A stretch of DNA of 20,463 nt, from the NCBI GenBank assembly GCA_023399455.1, contig JAEWPN010000097.1, positions 1 to 20,463 of the forward strand, given 5' to 3'. This document shows, piece after piece, positions 7,251 to 15,036 of the stretch (the stretch's first letter is position 1; each line of letters begins with the position of its first letter). Both the position numbers and the translations under genes were made by a program. Under the pieces are notes generated by a model. That model was not told where the DNA came from and searched no databases. It saw only the letters and a list, made by a program, of their open reading frames with translations. Source of the DNA: Bacillota bacterium. Lineage in GTDB: Bacteria; Bacillota; Clostridia; Lachnospirales; Lachnospiraceae.

Positions 7251-7967
7251 ATGATGGTATACTTCTCCTTTAAAAATCCCGCCTCCGTATACGGAATCAC
7301 AAAATTCAAAATCCCCGCCGCATGAGGCGAAATAATATACTCATTCCCGATAACATGAAAGCCTCTCTCTCCCAGATACCAAGTGTCCTCCGTCAGCAAA
7401 TCTCCGACACTGCTCTCATATCCTTCAAAAAACATCCCCGTATATTTCTCCTGCTTCGTCTGCTCCAAAATTGCATTCGTAATTTCCTTAACCGCCATCC
7501 TTTCATCCGTAGTTACATCCGCAAGCGTCAGCCTGTTTCCTGTCTTTGGATCGAAGTTCAAAGCTGCCTCCATCGTATTGGGATGAGCTCCGCCCATATA
7601 AGACGATGCAGTCACAAGAAAGCTGATGACCCTTTCATCGGCCCTTTTCAGGGAAAAGACCGTTTGCATATCATAGCCGTACCAATTGTCCCTGCCTCTG
7701 GTTATATAATCCTCATCTGCCCATTTCTTCGCATCCTCCACAGACATTCCATGCAAATTAAAGGTTCTGATATAATTGTTGATCGCCTGTGATGCCTCTT
7801 TATTTCCGGCAATATCCACCGTAGGTATGGTTTCTTTGATAGTAAGAAGTACCGTCTTATCTTTCGCGGTATATTCCTCGGTTTTCTCTTCAAAAGTAAC
7901 ATTTATTACCTGCTTTTCCGCGTCATTCCCCTCCCTTTTCTTTTACCTCTCCTACCTCTTCTTTCAT
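7247..7967 (-). CDS. DUF4163/DUF3298-type protein with a broken 5' frame
   Basis: The main frame encodes a protein of the DUF3298 (RsiV/PdaC C-terminal-like) type: YMGGAHPNTMEAALNFDPKTG, then LTLADV, and a C-terminal FVIPYTEAG are characteristic. Upstream residues in the same frame (VNVTFEEK-like strand, TVLLTIKETIPTVDIAGN) fit the preceding DUF4163 segment, so coding continues well above the only in-frame start, a GTG at 7819. That frame has no ATG up to its stop at 7945-7943. An ATG at 7967 overlaps the TGA of the upstream phosphodiesterase gene (ATGA), an ideal coupled start, but it is in a different frame and meets TGA at 7925-7923 after 14 codons. One extra base in the AAAAGGGAGGGG tract would explain this; removing it gives a 239-residue protein. 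No signal peptide is visible. The gene may be a fresh pseudogene, a sequencing error or a recoded gene. Confidence 0.6.
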
Positions 7968-8788
7968 TTAACTCTTTTTTCAGGAATGAAGCTATCAAAA
8001 ATAAATAAATCGAAGTCCTTCTTCCTCATATCGAGCTGCTGCTGTGTCTTTATAGTCCACGCCACCGCAAGATTCCCAAACAATCTTCTGCATATCCATC
8101 TGGATGGCATTCTATGATATTTATGATTATATGCAATAAAATCCGGTTTCGTTACACAATTCAGGAGCAAATGCTCCAAAGAAAAGTACAGCGGCCCCTT
8201 CAGACCATTTTCCTTCTTAAATACATCCGAAAGTTGCCCCCGCATAACCTCCTTGCGGTGCTTCTTATACCAGATAAGTCCGAGCGGATTAAAGGATTCT
8301 ATACAATAGGCTCCCTTATACTCCTTCAACAGCCTGTCAGCCAGCTCACAGACGGAAACATCCGTCCATTCAATTTTAAGTTCCACAATCAAAGGAATCT
8401 TACCGTCCGCCAGTTTCAGAAAATCCTCGAACCTCGGTATCTTCTCATCGGAACGGTACAGATGAAACTGCTGAAGCTCATCATACGTATAGTCCGAAAC
8501 TTTCCCTTCCTCACCGCACACTCTCTTAAGCGTGAAATCATGGAATACGACGGGTATCTTGTCCTTGGTAAGCTGCACGTCGAGCTCCACCCCGAAGCCT
8601 CTGTCTATCGCCTTTTTTAATGCCTTTAATGAATTTTCAGGAGCGTCTCCTTCGTTATCGTGCAACCCTCTATGCGCGTATAAGACTCCCATAAAAGGAG
8701 TCTTATCAGGCTTGTGCACCATACGGGGCATGATAGCCAATAAATATAGTACCGCTAAAATTATTATAATGCTGATTATCACTGTCAT
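7964..8788 (-). CDS. Membrane-anchored glycerophosphodiester phosphodiesterase
   Basis: A 274-residue enzyme of the GDPD (PF03009) family, which hydrolyses glycerophosphodiesters to an alcohol and glycerol phosphate. An N-terminal hydrophobic helix (residues ~2-20, IISIIIILAVLYLLAIM) should anchor it, with the catalytic part outside. Family motifs in order: YAHRG (39-41), PENS (E51), VELDVQ (E68, D70), VFHDFTL (H83) and IVELK (E of the second metal set). It starts at the ATG at 8788 with AAGGA 7 nt upstream, 27 bp after the MFS gene, and its stop overlaps the ATG of the next gene, so the three appear co-transcribed. Substrate could be deacylated phospholipid or polyglycerol-phosphate; the sequence does not decide. 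Confidence 0.9.
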   Translation of the reverse strand: MTVIISIIIILAVLYLLAIMPRMVHKPDKTPFMGVLYAHRGLHDNEGDAPENSLKALKKAIDRGFGVELDVQLTKDKIPVVFHDFTLKRVCGEEGKVSDYTYDELQQFHLYRSDEKIPRFEDFLKLADGKIPLIVELKIEWTDVSVCELADRLLKEYKGAYCIESFNPLGLIWYKKHRKEVMRGQLSDVFKKENGLKGPLYFSLEHLLLNCVTKPDFIAYNHKYHRMPSRWICRRLFGNLAVAWTIKTQQQLDMRKKDFDLFIFDSFIPEKRVK

Positions 8789-8815
8789 TTTTCTGTCCTT
8801 CGTATCATTTAAAAT

Positions 8816-10126
8816 TTAATCGTCTAAATCGAAGTTCTCCAATGCTGCCTTCTTTTTCACCGGCTTGGAATCTCCATGGCGCACCTGCATCATCGTAAGA
8901 AAGGCCGCCGCCGAAAATAGAAATGCATAAGGGAACAATGTCCTATAGGAAATGCTCTCTAATAAGAAGCCCGACAGAATCGGGGTAAATATCTGCGCCG
9001 CCATAGAAAAGGTATAATAGGTTCCCGTGAATTTGCCGATGTCGTTTCCCCTGCTCATCTCCACGATCATAGGGTAAGAATTCACATTGATGGCCGCCCA
9101 TCCTATACCGATAAGCGCAAAGGCTATATTGATCGCCGGATGATAGGTGCCTGCAAATATCGCCGCGAAATAGCATGCACTCATCACAACAATGCCACCC
9201 ATTATCGTCTTTTTACGCCCTATCCTGCTCGCAATACTTCCGATGGGAATGTAGCTGAGTATAGCCGCCACCGTCGCTACCATCAGACAATCCGCAAAGC
9301 CTCCTCCCTCCATATTCCACACAACTCCCGTGTATCTGGAAAATGCAGTGGTTACTGCATTATAAGCTGCAAACCATAGGAAAATCGAAGCCAAAAGGAA
9401 AACCATGCTTCGCTTAACATCCTTCGGCATAGCTTCTTTCGCAACATCCTCTTTCGTCTCCTCCACCGCCGCGTCGATAATCTCTCCGCTTTCCGCCTCA
9501 TAAGCCTTTACCTCCGCTTCCACCAAAGCCGCAACCTTCTTCTCCCTAATGGCGAAAAACAGTACGGCAACTGCAACGAGCATCAGACCGCCTATGCTGA
9601 CAAACAGCGGAAAATAATCCGGGTGTTTGCCTGGACCCACGAGAAACTTTATCATAAGAAGCGCATAGACACCACCTACGGCCCCCATCAAATTGATGAT
9701 CGCATTCGCCTTACTTCGCAAACGGTTTGGCGTCAGATCCGGCATGAGCGCTACTGCGGGAGAACGATACAACCCCATGGAAAGCAGAAGTGCAAACATA
9801 ATCACAAGAAATAAAATCAGGTTTTCTTCGCTGTCCGCTATAGGAAGAATCATGAGAAAGGTTACCGCAAACAACGTTCCGCCTACGATAAACGGCATCC
9901 TTTTTCCTATTCTCGTATCCGCCTTGTCGGAAAGCAGCCCGAACAACGGCAGTAAAAAGATGGCCAGTACGTTATCCATAGCCATCAGCGTACCTGTCAG
10001 TGTCTCACCCAGATGAAATGTGTTCTGGAGCATCAGCGGGATAATGCTGTCATATATCTGCCAGAAACCGGATATGGACAGAAACGCCAGTCCAATAAGA
10101 ACCGTTCTCCTATAATTTAATTTCAT
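8816..10126 (-). CDS. MFS transporter, SLC45/GPH-like
   Basis: A 436-residue carrier with about 12 hydrophobic segments. The first cytoplasmic loop carries LFGLLSDKADTRIGKRMPFI, the D-x-x-x-x-R-x-G-R/K-R/K-x-P-F/Y motif shared by SLC45 sucrose carriers and GPH sugar symporters. A second copy in the C-terminal half reads PIGSIASRIGRKKTIM. Between the lobes is an unusually long acidic loop (about residues 200-240, rich in E, A, V and K). The substrate is unknown; a sugar or glycoside is the family expectation. The ATG at 10126 has AGGGAGGAA about 8 nt upstream. It is first in a minus-strand unit with the phosphodiesterase and DUF3298 genes. A perfect TTGACA (10207-10202, minus) lies upstream but lacks a properly spaced -10 box. 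Confidence 0.87.
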   Translation of the reverse strand: MKLNYRRTVLIGLAFLSISGFWQIYDSIIPLMLQNTFHLGETLTGTLMAMDNVLAIFLLPLFGLLSDKADTRIGKRMPFIVGGTLFAVTFLMILPIADSEENLILFLVIMFALLLSMGLYRSPAVALMPDLTPNRLRSKANAIINLMGAVGGVYALLMIKFLVGPGKHPDYFPLFVSIGGLMLVAVAVLFFAIREKKVAALVEAEVKAYEAESGEIIDAAVEETKEDVAKEAMPKDVKRSMVFLLASIFLWFAAYNAVTTAFSRYTGVVWNMEGGGFADCLMVATVAAILSYIPIGSIASRIGRKKTIMGGIVVMSACYFAAIFAGTYHPAINIAFALIGIGWAAINVNSYPMIVEMSRGNDIGKFTGTYYTFSMAAQIFTPILSGFLLESISYRTLFPYAFLFSAAAFLTMMQVRHGDSKPVKKKAALENFDLDD

Positions 10127-10253
10127 ATGTGAAATTCCTCCCTCATTCTATACCTTTCTACATGCTATTCCTATCATAACATGCAGTTATCCATAAATCC
10201 ATGTCAAATTTATGTGAAATACGCCGGAAATATACCGCAATCCCAAGAAACCC

Positions 10254-10281
10254 TTGCAAAATCCTCGATTTTCTGTACAAT
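10254..10281 (+). promoter_or_regulatory. Probable sigma-A promoter of the ABC-F gene
   Basis: TTGCAA (10254-10259), a 16-bp spacer and TACAAT (10276-10281) lie about 60 bp upstream of the ABC-F start codon. The rest of the 214-bp divergent gap (10127-10340) shows no clear hairpin or attenuator. Confidence 0.55.
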
Positions 10282-10340
10282 AAGAAAGGATGAGATAAAC
10301 CTCTATTCTTACCAAATATTTTTCAGAAAGGCTTATAACA

Positions 10341-11978
10341 ATGATTAGTGCAAACAACGTTACGTTACGTATTGGAAAAAAAGCGTTATTCGAAGACGTT
10401 AACATTAAATTTACCGAAGGAAACTGCTACGGACTTATCGGAGCCAACGGCTCCGGCAAATCCACCTTCCTCAAAATATTATCCGGCAGGCTTGACACTA
10501 CTAACGGAGATATCGCCATTACTCCCGGCCAGCGTTTGTCGGTGTTAGAGCAGGACCATTTCAAATATGACGAATACAACGTTACCGATGTGGTCATCAT
10601 GGGCAACGAGCGTCTCTATCAGATTATGAAGGAAAAGGATGCTATTTATGCAAAAGAAGATTTTTCGGAAGAGGACGGCATCCGTGCCAGCGAGTTAGAA
10701 GCGGAATTCGCCGAGATGGACGGATGGGAAGCCGAATCTGGTGCTGCTATGCTCTTAAACGGCCTCGGCATCGATACGAGCCTTCACTACTCCATCATGG
10801 GAAGTTTAAACGGAAATGAAAAGGTAAAAGTCCTTCTTGCAAAAGCTCTGTTCGGCAACCCGGATATCCTCCTTCTTGATGAGCCTACCAACCATTTGGA
10901 TCTCGATGCTATCGGGTGGCTGGAAGACTTCTTAATCGACTTTGAGAATACGGTCATCGTCGTATCCCACGACCGCTATTTTCTGAATAAGGTCTGTACA
11001 CATACTGCGGACATCGACTACGGTAAGATTCAGCTCTATGCCGGCAACTACGATTTCTGGTACGAATCCAGCCAGCTCCTCATCAAGCAGATGAAGGAAG
11101 CAAATAAGAAAAAAGAAGAGAAAATCAAAGAGCTTCAGGAATTTATCTCCCGTTTCTCCGCGAATGCTTCAAAATCCAAACAGGCTACCAGCAGAAAGCG
11201 CGCATTGGAAAAAATTGAACTGGATGACATCAGGCCCTCCAGCAGAAAATATCCTTATGTGGACTTCCGTCCCGACCGTGAAATCGGCAACGAGGTACTG
11301 ACGGTGGAAGGGCTTTCCAAGACCATCGACGGCGAAAAAGTGCTCGACAATATTTCCTTTATTGTAGGACATAGCGATAAAATCGCATTCGTAGGCAGTA
11401 ATGAGCTGGCAAAAACAACGCTGTTCCAGATTCTTACAGGTGAGCTGGAACCGGACGAGGGCTCCTATCGCTGGGGCATTACCACCTCACAGGCATACTT
11501 TCCCAAGGACAGCACGAAGGAATTCGACAACGATTACACCATTGTGGACTGGCTGACCGGCTATTCTCCCGTTAAAGACGTAACTTATGTACGCGGCTTT
11601 TTAGGCCGTATGCTTTTTGCCGGAGACGACGGCGTAAAGAAGGTGAAAATTCTCTCCGGAGGTGAAAAGGTAAGGTGTCTTCTCTCCAAGATGATGATCA
11701 GCGGAGCTAACTGCCTCATTTTAGATGAGCCTACCAATCATTTGGACATGGAATCCATCACCGCACTCAATAACGGGCTTATCAAATTCCCGGGCGTAGA
11801 ATTGTTCGCCTGCCACGATCACCAATTCGTACAGACCACCGCTAACCGCATTATGGAAATCCTTCCGGGCGGACAGCTCATCGATAAGATCACTACCTAC
11901 GACGAATATCTTGCCAGCGATGAAATGGCGAGAAAACGTACCGTATATACGAATAAAAACGAAGAAGACGATAATTAA
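10341..11978 (+). CDS. ABC-F family ATPase (YkpA/YbiT type)
   Basis: A 545-residue soluble protein with two ABC ATPase domains and no membrane segment, as in ABC-F proteins that bind the ribosome exit site and modulate translation. NBD1 has Walker A GANGSGKS (34-41) and LLLDEPTNHLD; the linker (about 240-300) is rich in K and E with RKRALEKIELDDI. NBD2 has LSGGEKVR (438 on) and LILDEPTNHLD. Two key sites deviate: the NBD1 signature is SLNGNEK (155-161) instead of LSGGE/Q, and the NBD2 Walker A is GSNELAKTT (352-360), with the lysine kept. I believe some divergence is usual in this subgroup but cannot verify its extent. The overall pattern (GNPDILLLDEPTNHLD, TTSQAYFPKD) fits YkpA-like members. 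AAAGG lies 9 nt before the ATG. Antibiotic resistance is not implied. Confidence 0.93.
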   Translation: MISANNVTLRIGKKALFEDVNIKFTEGNCYGLIGANGSGKSTFLKILSGRLDTTNGDIAITPGQRLSVLEQDHFKYDEYNVTDVVIMGNERLYQIMKEKDAIYAKEDFSEEDGIRASELEAEFAEMDGWEAESGAAMLLNGLGIDTSLHYSIMGSLNGNEKVKVLLAKALFGNPDILLLDEPTNHLDLDAIGWLEDFLIDFENTVIVVSHDRYFLNKVCTHTADIDYGKIQLYAGNYDFWYESSQLLIKQMKEANKKKEEKIKELQEFISRFSANASKSKQATSRKRALEKIELDDIRPSSRKYPYVDFRPDREIGNEVLTVEGLSKTIDGEKVLDNISFIVGHSDKIAFVGSNELAKTTLFQILTGELEPDEGSYRWGITTSQAYFPKDSTKEFDNDYTIVDWLTGYSPVKDVTYVRGFLGRMLFAGDDGVKKVKILSGGEKVRCLLSKMMISGANCLILDEPTNHLDMESITALNNGLIKFPGVELFACHDHQFVQTTANRIMEILPGGQLIDKITTYDEYLASDEMARKRTVYTNKNEEDDN

Positions 11979-11979
11979 A

Positions 11980-12053
11980 GCCGGAATTCATTTCCGGCAG
12001 CCGAATGTATATTCGGTTTAGAAAAGGGGCTGGAATTTCAGCTCCTTTGTCTT
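11980..12053 (+). terminator. Three tandem hairpins, the last terminator-like
   Basis: Directly after the ABC-F stop codon: GCCGGAA/TTCCGGC with a 5-nt loop (11980-11998), CCGAAT/ATTCGG with a 4-nt loop (12001-12016), and AAAGGGGCTG/CAGCTCCTTT with a 6-nt loop and one G-T pair (12023-12048) followed by TTTGTCTT. The last has the layout of an intrinsic terminator; the first two lack a U-tract and may block 3' exonucleases. Confidence 0.6.
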
Positions 12054-12119
12054 AACATAAAAGCAATTCGTGAAGCGTGTTACTCGTTGTCTGCCCTCAT
12101 AACCATAAGGAGATTTTTC

Positions 12120-13814
12120 ATGAATATCGTAGATTTACACGTACATTCCAATAAATCCGACGGAAGCTTCTCTCCCGCCGCTCTCGTGCATCTCGCCGTA
12201 AAAAAAGGCCTGTCCGCCTTCGCCCTGACCGACCACGATACCACGGACGGCCTCACTGAAGCGATGGAGGAAGCCAAAAAGCTGCCAAAAGAAAACTCTT
12301 TGGAGGTCATTCCCGGCATCGAGCTATCCACCGAATACGAAGGAAAGGATATTCACATTATAGGACTGTATATCGATTATGAAACCCCATTTTTCAAGAA
12401 GCACATCAAGTCCTTCGTAGATTCGCGTCTTTCCCGCAACGAGAAAATGTGTAAAAACCTTAACAGTGCGGGCATAAACATTTCCTACGAAAAATTGCTG
12501 GAGGCCTTTCCCGGTTCGGTCATTACCAGAGGTCATTATGCGAAATATTTATTGGAGCACGGTTATGTAACGAGCATGAACGAAGCCTTCGACCGTTATG
12601 TAGGCGACCGTACCAAATATTTTGTCCCCAGAGAGAAAATCACACCGAAACAGGCCGTGCAGTTTATTTTACAGGCGGACGGCATCCCCATTCTGGCCCA
12701 TCCCATGCTTTACCACATGAGTGATGCCAGACTGGATACTTTGACCCGCAAGCTGAAAGCCGCCGGACTCATGGGCATCGAAGCCGTTTACAGCACCTAT
12801 AGTCATTCCGAAGAATGGAAGATGCGCAAGCTCGCCGACAAGTACAATTTATGTATCAGCGGCGGTTCCGACTTTCACGGCTCCACCAAGCCCTCACTAG
12901 AGATGGCTACAGGATACGGAAAGCTGGTGATTCCCGAGGAGATACTGATTAACTTAAAGAAGAGAAAAGAAATGGAGCACAATTTGACACGTCAAATGGA
13001 CAATAATAAACCAAAGATATTTTTTACCGATTTAGACGGCACCTTGCTGACGAAAGAAAAAAAAATAACCCCTGCTACTATGGAGGCGCTTAAAAAATGG
13101 ACTGCTGCGGGCAACAAGCTGGCGCTTTCCTCCGGCAGAGCAATCGACAGCATAAAAGATGTAAAAGATTCTCTCGGTCTGGACTTTCCCGGCATGTATC
13201 TCATCGGATATAACGGAGGAGAAATCTACGATTGTGAAGCGCAAAAGGTAGTCTCCCGCATCTCCCTTTCCATGGAGCAGGTGGCTATCGTAGCGAGGAT
13301 GGCTAAGGAGCAGGGCATCCACTGCCAGACCTATACCGATACCCATATTATCAGCCCTGCGGACAACGATGAACTGCATGTATATCAAAGATCCATCCAC
13401 AGTCCCGTCATTATAAGCGAAGATATTATGAAGCCCCTCGATAGGGAGCCATGCAAATGCCTCGCTATCGAGATCCACGATAAGGAAAAGCTGGAGTATT
13501 TCCGTCAGTCATTACTCCCTTTTACGGAAGGAGAGCTGAGCCTTCTTTATTCCAACGATAAATATCTGGAGATTTTTCCTGCTTCCTCCGGCAAGGAAAC
13601 CGCAGTAGTAAAACTGTGCGAGCTGCTGGATATTCCCATAGAAAACACTATCGCCGCAGGGGATGCTTCCAACGATATTTCTATGATTCAGGCTGCAGGG
13701 GTAGGCATTGCCATGCTGAATGCGAAAGAGGACGTGAAAAAAGCAGCCGACATCATTACGGCCGCCGACAACAATCAGGACGGGCTTGCAGCCATCCTTT
13801 TGTCCTGTCTATAA
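12120..13814 (+). CDS. PHP phosphoesterase - Cof-type HAD phosphatase fusion
   Basis: A 564-residue protein with two hydrolase domains. Residues 1-~285 are a PHP domain of the YciV/TrpH (RNase AM, nucleoside bisphosphatase) type: DLHVHSNKSDGS, LTDHDTTDG, PGIELSTEY, IHIIGLY, RGHYAKYLL, PILAHP and GGSDFHG provide the metal ligands. After a charged linker (about 282-300), residues ~300-562 are a HAD-IIB/Cof phosphatase: nucleophile in FFTDLDGTLL (D304, D306), LSSGRA, motif III lysine in SSGKETAV and GDASNDISMI. Both active sites look intact. The start at 12120 has AAGGAG 7 nt upstream; an in-frame ATG at 12087 has none. I found no frameshift or good internal ribosome binding site between the domains, so it is one polypeptide. 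Substrates are unknown. No clear promoter is visible, so transcription may come partly from the ABC-F gene. Confidence 0.92.
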   Translation: MNIVDLHVHSNKSDGSFSPAALVHLAVKKGLSAFALTDHDTTDGLTEAMEEAKKLPKENSLEVIPGIELSTEYEGKDIHIIGLYIDYETPFFKKHIKSFVDSRLSRNEKMCKNLNSAGINISYEKLLEAFPGSVITRGHYAKYLLEHGYVTSMNEAFDRYVGDRTKYFVPREKITPKQAVQFILQADGIPILAHPMLYHMSDARLDTLTRKLKAAGLMGIEAVYSTYSHSEEWKMRKLADKYNLCISGGSDFHGSTKPSLEMATGYGKLVIPEEILINLKKRKEMEHNLTRQMDNNKPKIFFTDLDGTLLTKEKKITPATMEALKKWTAAGNKLALSSGRAIDSIKDVKDSLGLDFPGMYLIGYNGGEIYDCEAQKVVSRISLSMEQVAIVARMAKEQGIHCQTYTDTHIISPADNDELHVYQRSIHSPVIISEDIMKPLDREPCKCLAIEIHDKEKLEYFRQSLLPFTEGELSLLYSNDKYLEIFPASSGKETAVVKLCELLDIPIENTIAAGDASNDISMIQAAGVGIAMLNAKEDVKKAADIITAADNNQDGLAAILLSCL

Positions 13815-13856
13815 AGATATTCGCAAAAAGACCTTTTGACACCCTAGTCCTATTAC

Positions 13857-13883
13857 AAAAAAACGGAGGGGTTTTACCCCTCC
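13857..13883 (-). terminator. Strong intrinsic terminator of the minus-strand operon
   Basis: On the minus strand GGAGGGG-TAAAA-CCCCTCC (13883-13865) is a perfect 7-bp stem with a 5-nt loop, followed by G and seven T (13863-13857). The 5' arm is the final GAG GGG codons plus the start of the stem, and the TAA stop codon of the small acidic gene lies in the loop. Confidence 0.9.
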
Positions 13884-14137
13884 ACAATTAAGTATCTTCC
13901 GTCGCCGACATCGAACACTTCCTGTGCACTTAAAATTTCTTCTTCATCCGCGCCTTCCATATCGACACCTTCTTCATCGAAATATTCCCATACCTCCTGC
14001 ACCGAGTTCACTACTACCGCCATACAGTCCTCCAGAAACGCTTCTGCTTCCTCAAGAGTCTCCGCTACATTCTCGGGAAATAACTGTTTTTGCTTCTTTA
14101 GAAAGCATGATAGTACAACATCATCATATTCGTGCAT
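13874..14137 (-). CDS. Small acidic protein of unknown function
   Basis: An 87-residue, strongly acidic protein (many E and D, especially residues 50-72, EEGVDMEGADEEEIL) that I do not recognise. It is soluble, with a short basic patch (CFLKKQKQ) near the N-terminus and a conserved-looking end DGRYLIVEG. The ATG at 14137 follows AAAGGAA at a rather long spacing of about 11 nt. It lies 83 bp downstream of the HAD gene on the same strand; the gap holds a weak possible promoter (GTGACA, 17 bp, TAGATA), and no terminator separates the two, so it is probably the last gene of the polyphosphate operon. The strong terminator overlaps its 3' end, which supports it being a real expressed gene. Confidence 0.75.
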   Translation of the reverse strand: MHEYDDVVLSCFLKKQKQLFPENVAETLEEAEAFLEDCMAVVVNSVQEVWEYFDEEGVDMEGADEEEILSAQEVFDVGDGRYLIVEG

Positions 14138-14220
14138 CTAAATAATCATTCCTTTCTTTATGGCCTGCAAGCTCTTTTCCACAGGCATAACACATTATCT
14201 ATTACCATTACTATATACTG

Positions 14221-15021
14221 TCACTGCTCATTTATCAAGCCTTTTACCACCTGATATACACCTTTTTCCAAATAAGAAGGGCAGATGTATTTTGCGGCAT
14301 TTTTCACCTCTGTTCTGGCAGTTTCCACCGCATAGCTCTCTCCCGCGGCACGCATCATTCCGATGTCGTTGTGATTGTCACCAAAAGCCATTGTTTCTTC
14401 CCTTTTTATGTGAAAGTATTCCTGAACAAAAGCCAGCGCATGCCCTTTGTCTACAGAGGCATCCATGAAATCCACCCACTCTTCACCCGACATACAGGCT
14501 TTCACTTTATCCTTCCAGCGGGGGATCAAGACTCCCTCTCCCAGATCTCTGATACTCTCCTTCTGATAAACGGATACTTTAATAATCTGGACATCTTCCT
14601 CAAGAACGTCTCTGACGAGAGTGAACTTATTGCGATATCCATAGGTTATCAAATCGATGAACTCTTTATTCCTGCTTTCCAGCAAAGATCCATCGGGTGT
14701 GGATACGAGGATATCGCAGTTCCTGCCATATTCCCGCAACTGCTTTATAATCTCTTCCGCATATTGCCTGTTCATAGGCGTTATGCTGATGTCCTTTCCC
14801 TGATAGCGAATCTGCGCACCGTTCTCGGCTATAAATACAATATCCTCATCGACGAGGCGGAACACATTCTTGATACTGTCATACTGCCTGCCGCTTGCTG
14901 CACAGAAAACGATTCCCTGACCGATCAAAGACTTTATGGCCTTCATCATTTCAGGATATAAATCCGGCGTAGAGTCTTTAATTAAAGTTCCATCTATATC
15001 TGATGCGATTAATTTTATCAT
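14221..15021 (-). CDS. Cof-type HAD-IIB phosphatase
   Basis: A 266-residue haloacid-dehalogenase-type phosphatase, cytosolic, of the Cof/YidA-like group acting on small phosphorylated metabolites. Motif I is SDIDGTLI (nucleophile and acid/base aspartates), motif II CAASGRQYDS, motif III lysine in SVDKGHALAF and motif IV FGDNHNDIGMM. Between motifs II and III is the C2-type cap. The ATG at 15021 has AAGG 7 nt upstream; an in-frame TTG at 15027 is less likely. It follows maf by 15 bp and is followed after 83 bp by the small acidic gene. It is a distant relative of the HAD half of the PHP-HAD fusion on the opposite strand. The substrate cannot be inferred. Confidence 0.92.
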   Translation of the reverse strand: MIKLIASDIDGTLIKDSTPDLYPEMMKAIKSLIGQGIVFCAASGRQYDSIKNVFRLVDEDIVFIAENGAQIRYQGKDISITPMNRQYAEEIIKQLREYGRNCDILVSTPDGSLLESRNKEFIDLITYGYRNKFTLVRDVLEEDVQIIKVSVYQKESIRDLGEGVLIPRWKDKVKACMSGEEWVDFMDASVDKGHALAFVQEYFHIKREETMAFGDNHNDIGMMRAAGESYAVETARTEVKNAAKYICPSYLEKGVYQVVKGLINEQ

Positions 15022-15036
15022 TATCAAACCTTACCT

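Noticed and set aside
7322..7792. Plus-strand open frame of 156 codons
   Set aside because: Antisense to the DUF3298-type frame, which has clear family motifs; no ribosome binding site or recognisable domain on the plus strand.
10173..10207. Perfect TTGACA and a TATGAT box upstream of the SLC45/GPH-like MFS gene
   Set aside because: The spacing is 23 bp, too long for a sigma-A promoter, and no better -10 box lies 16-18 bp away.
14371..14961. Plus-strand open frame of 196 codons
   Set aside because: Antisense shadow of the Cof-type HAD gene, whose four catalytic motifs are intact on the minus strand.
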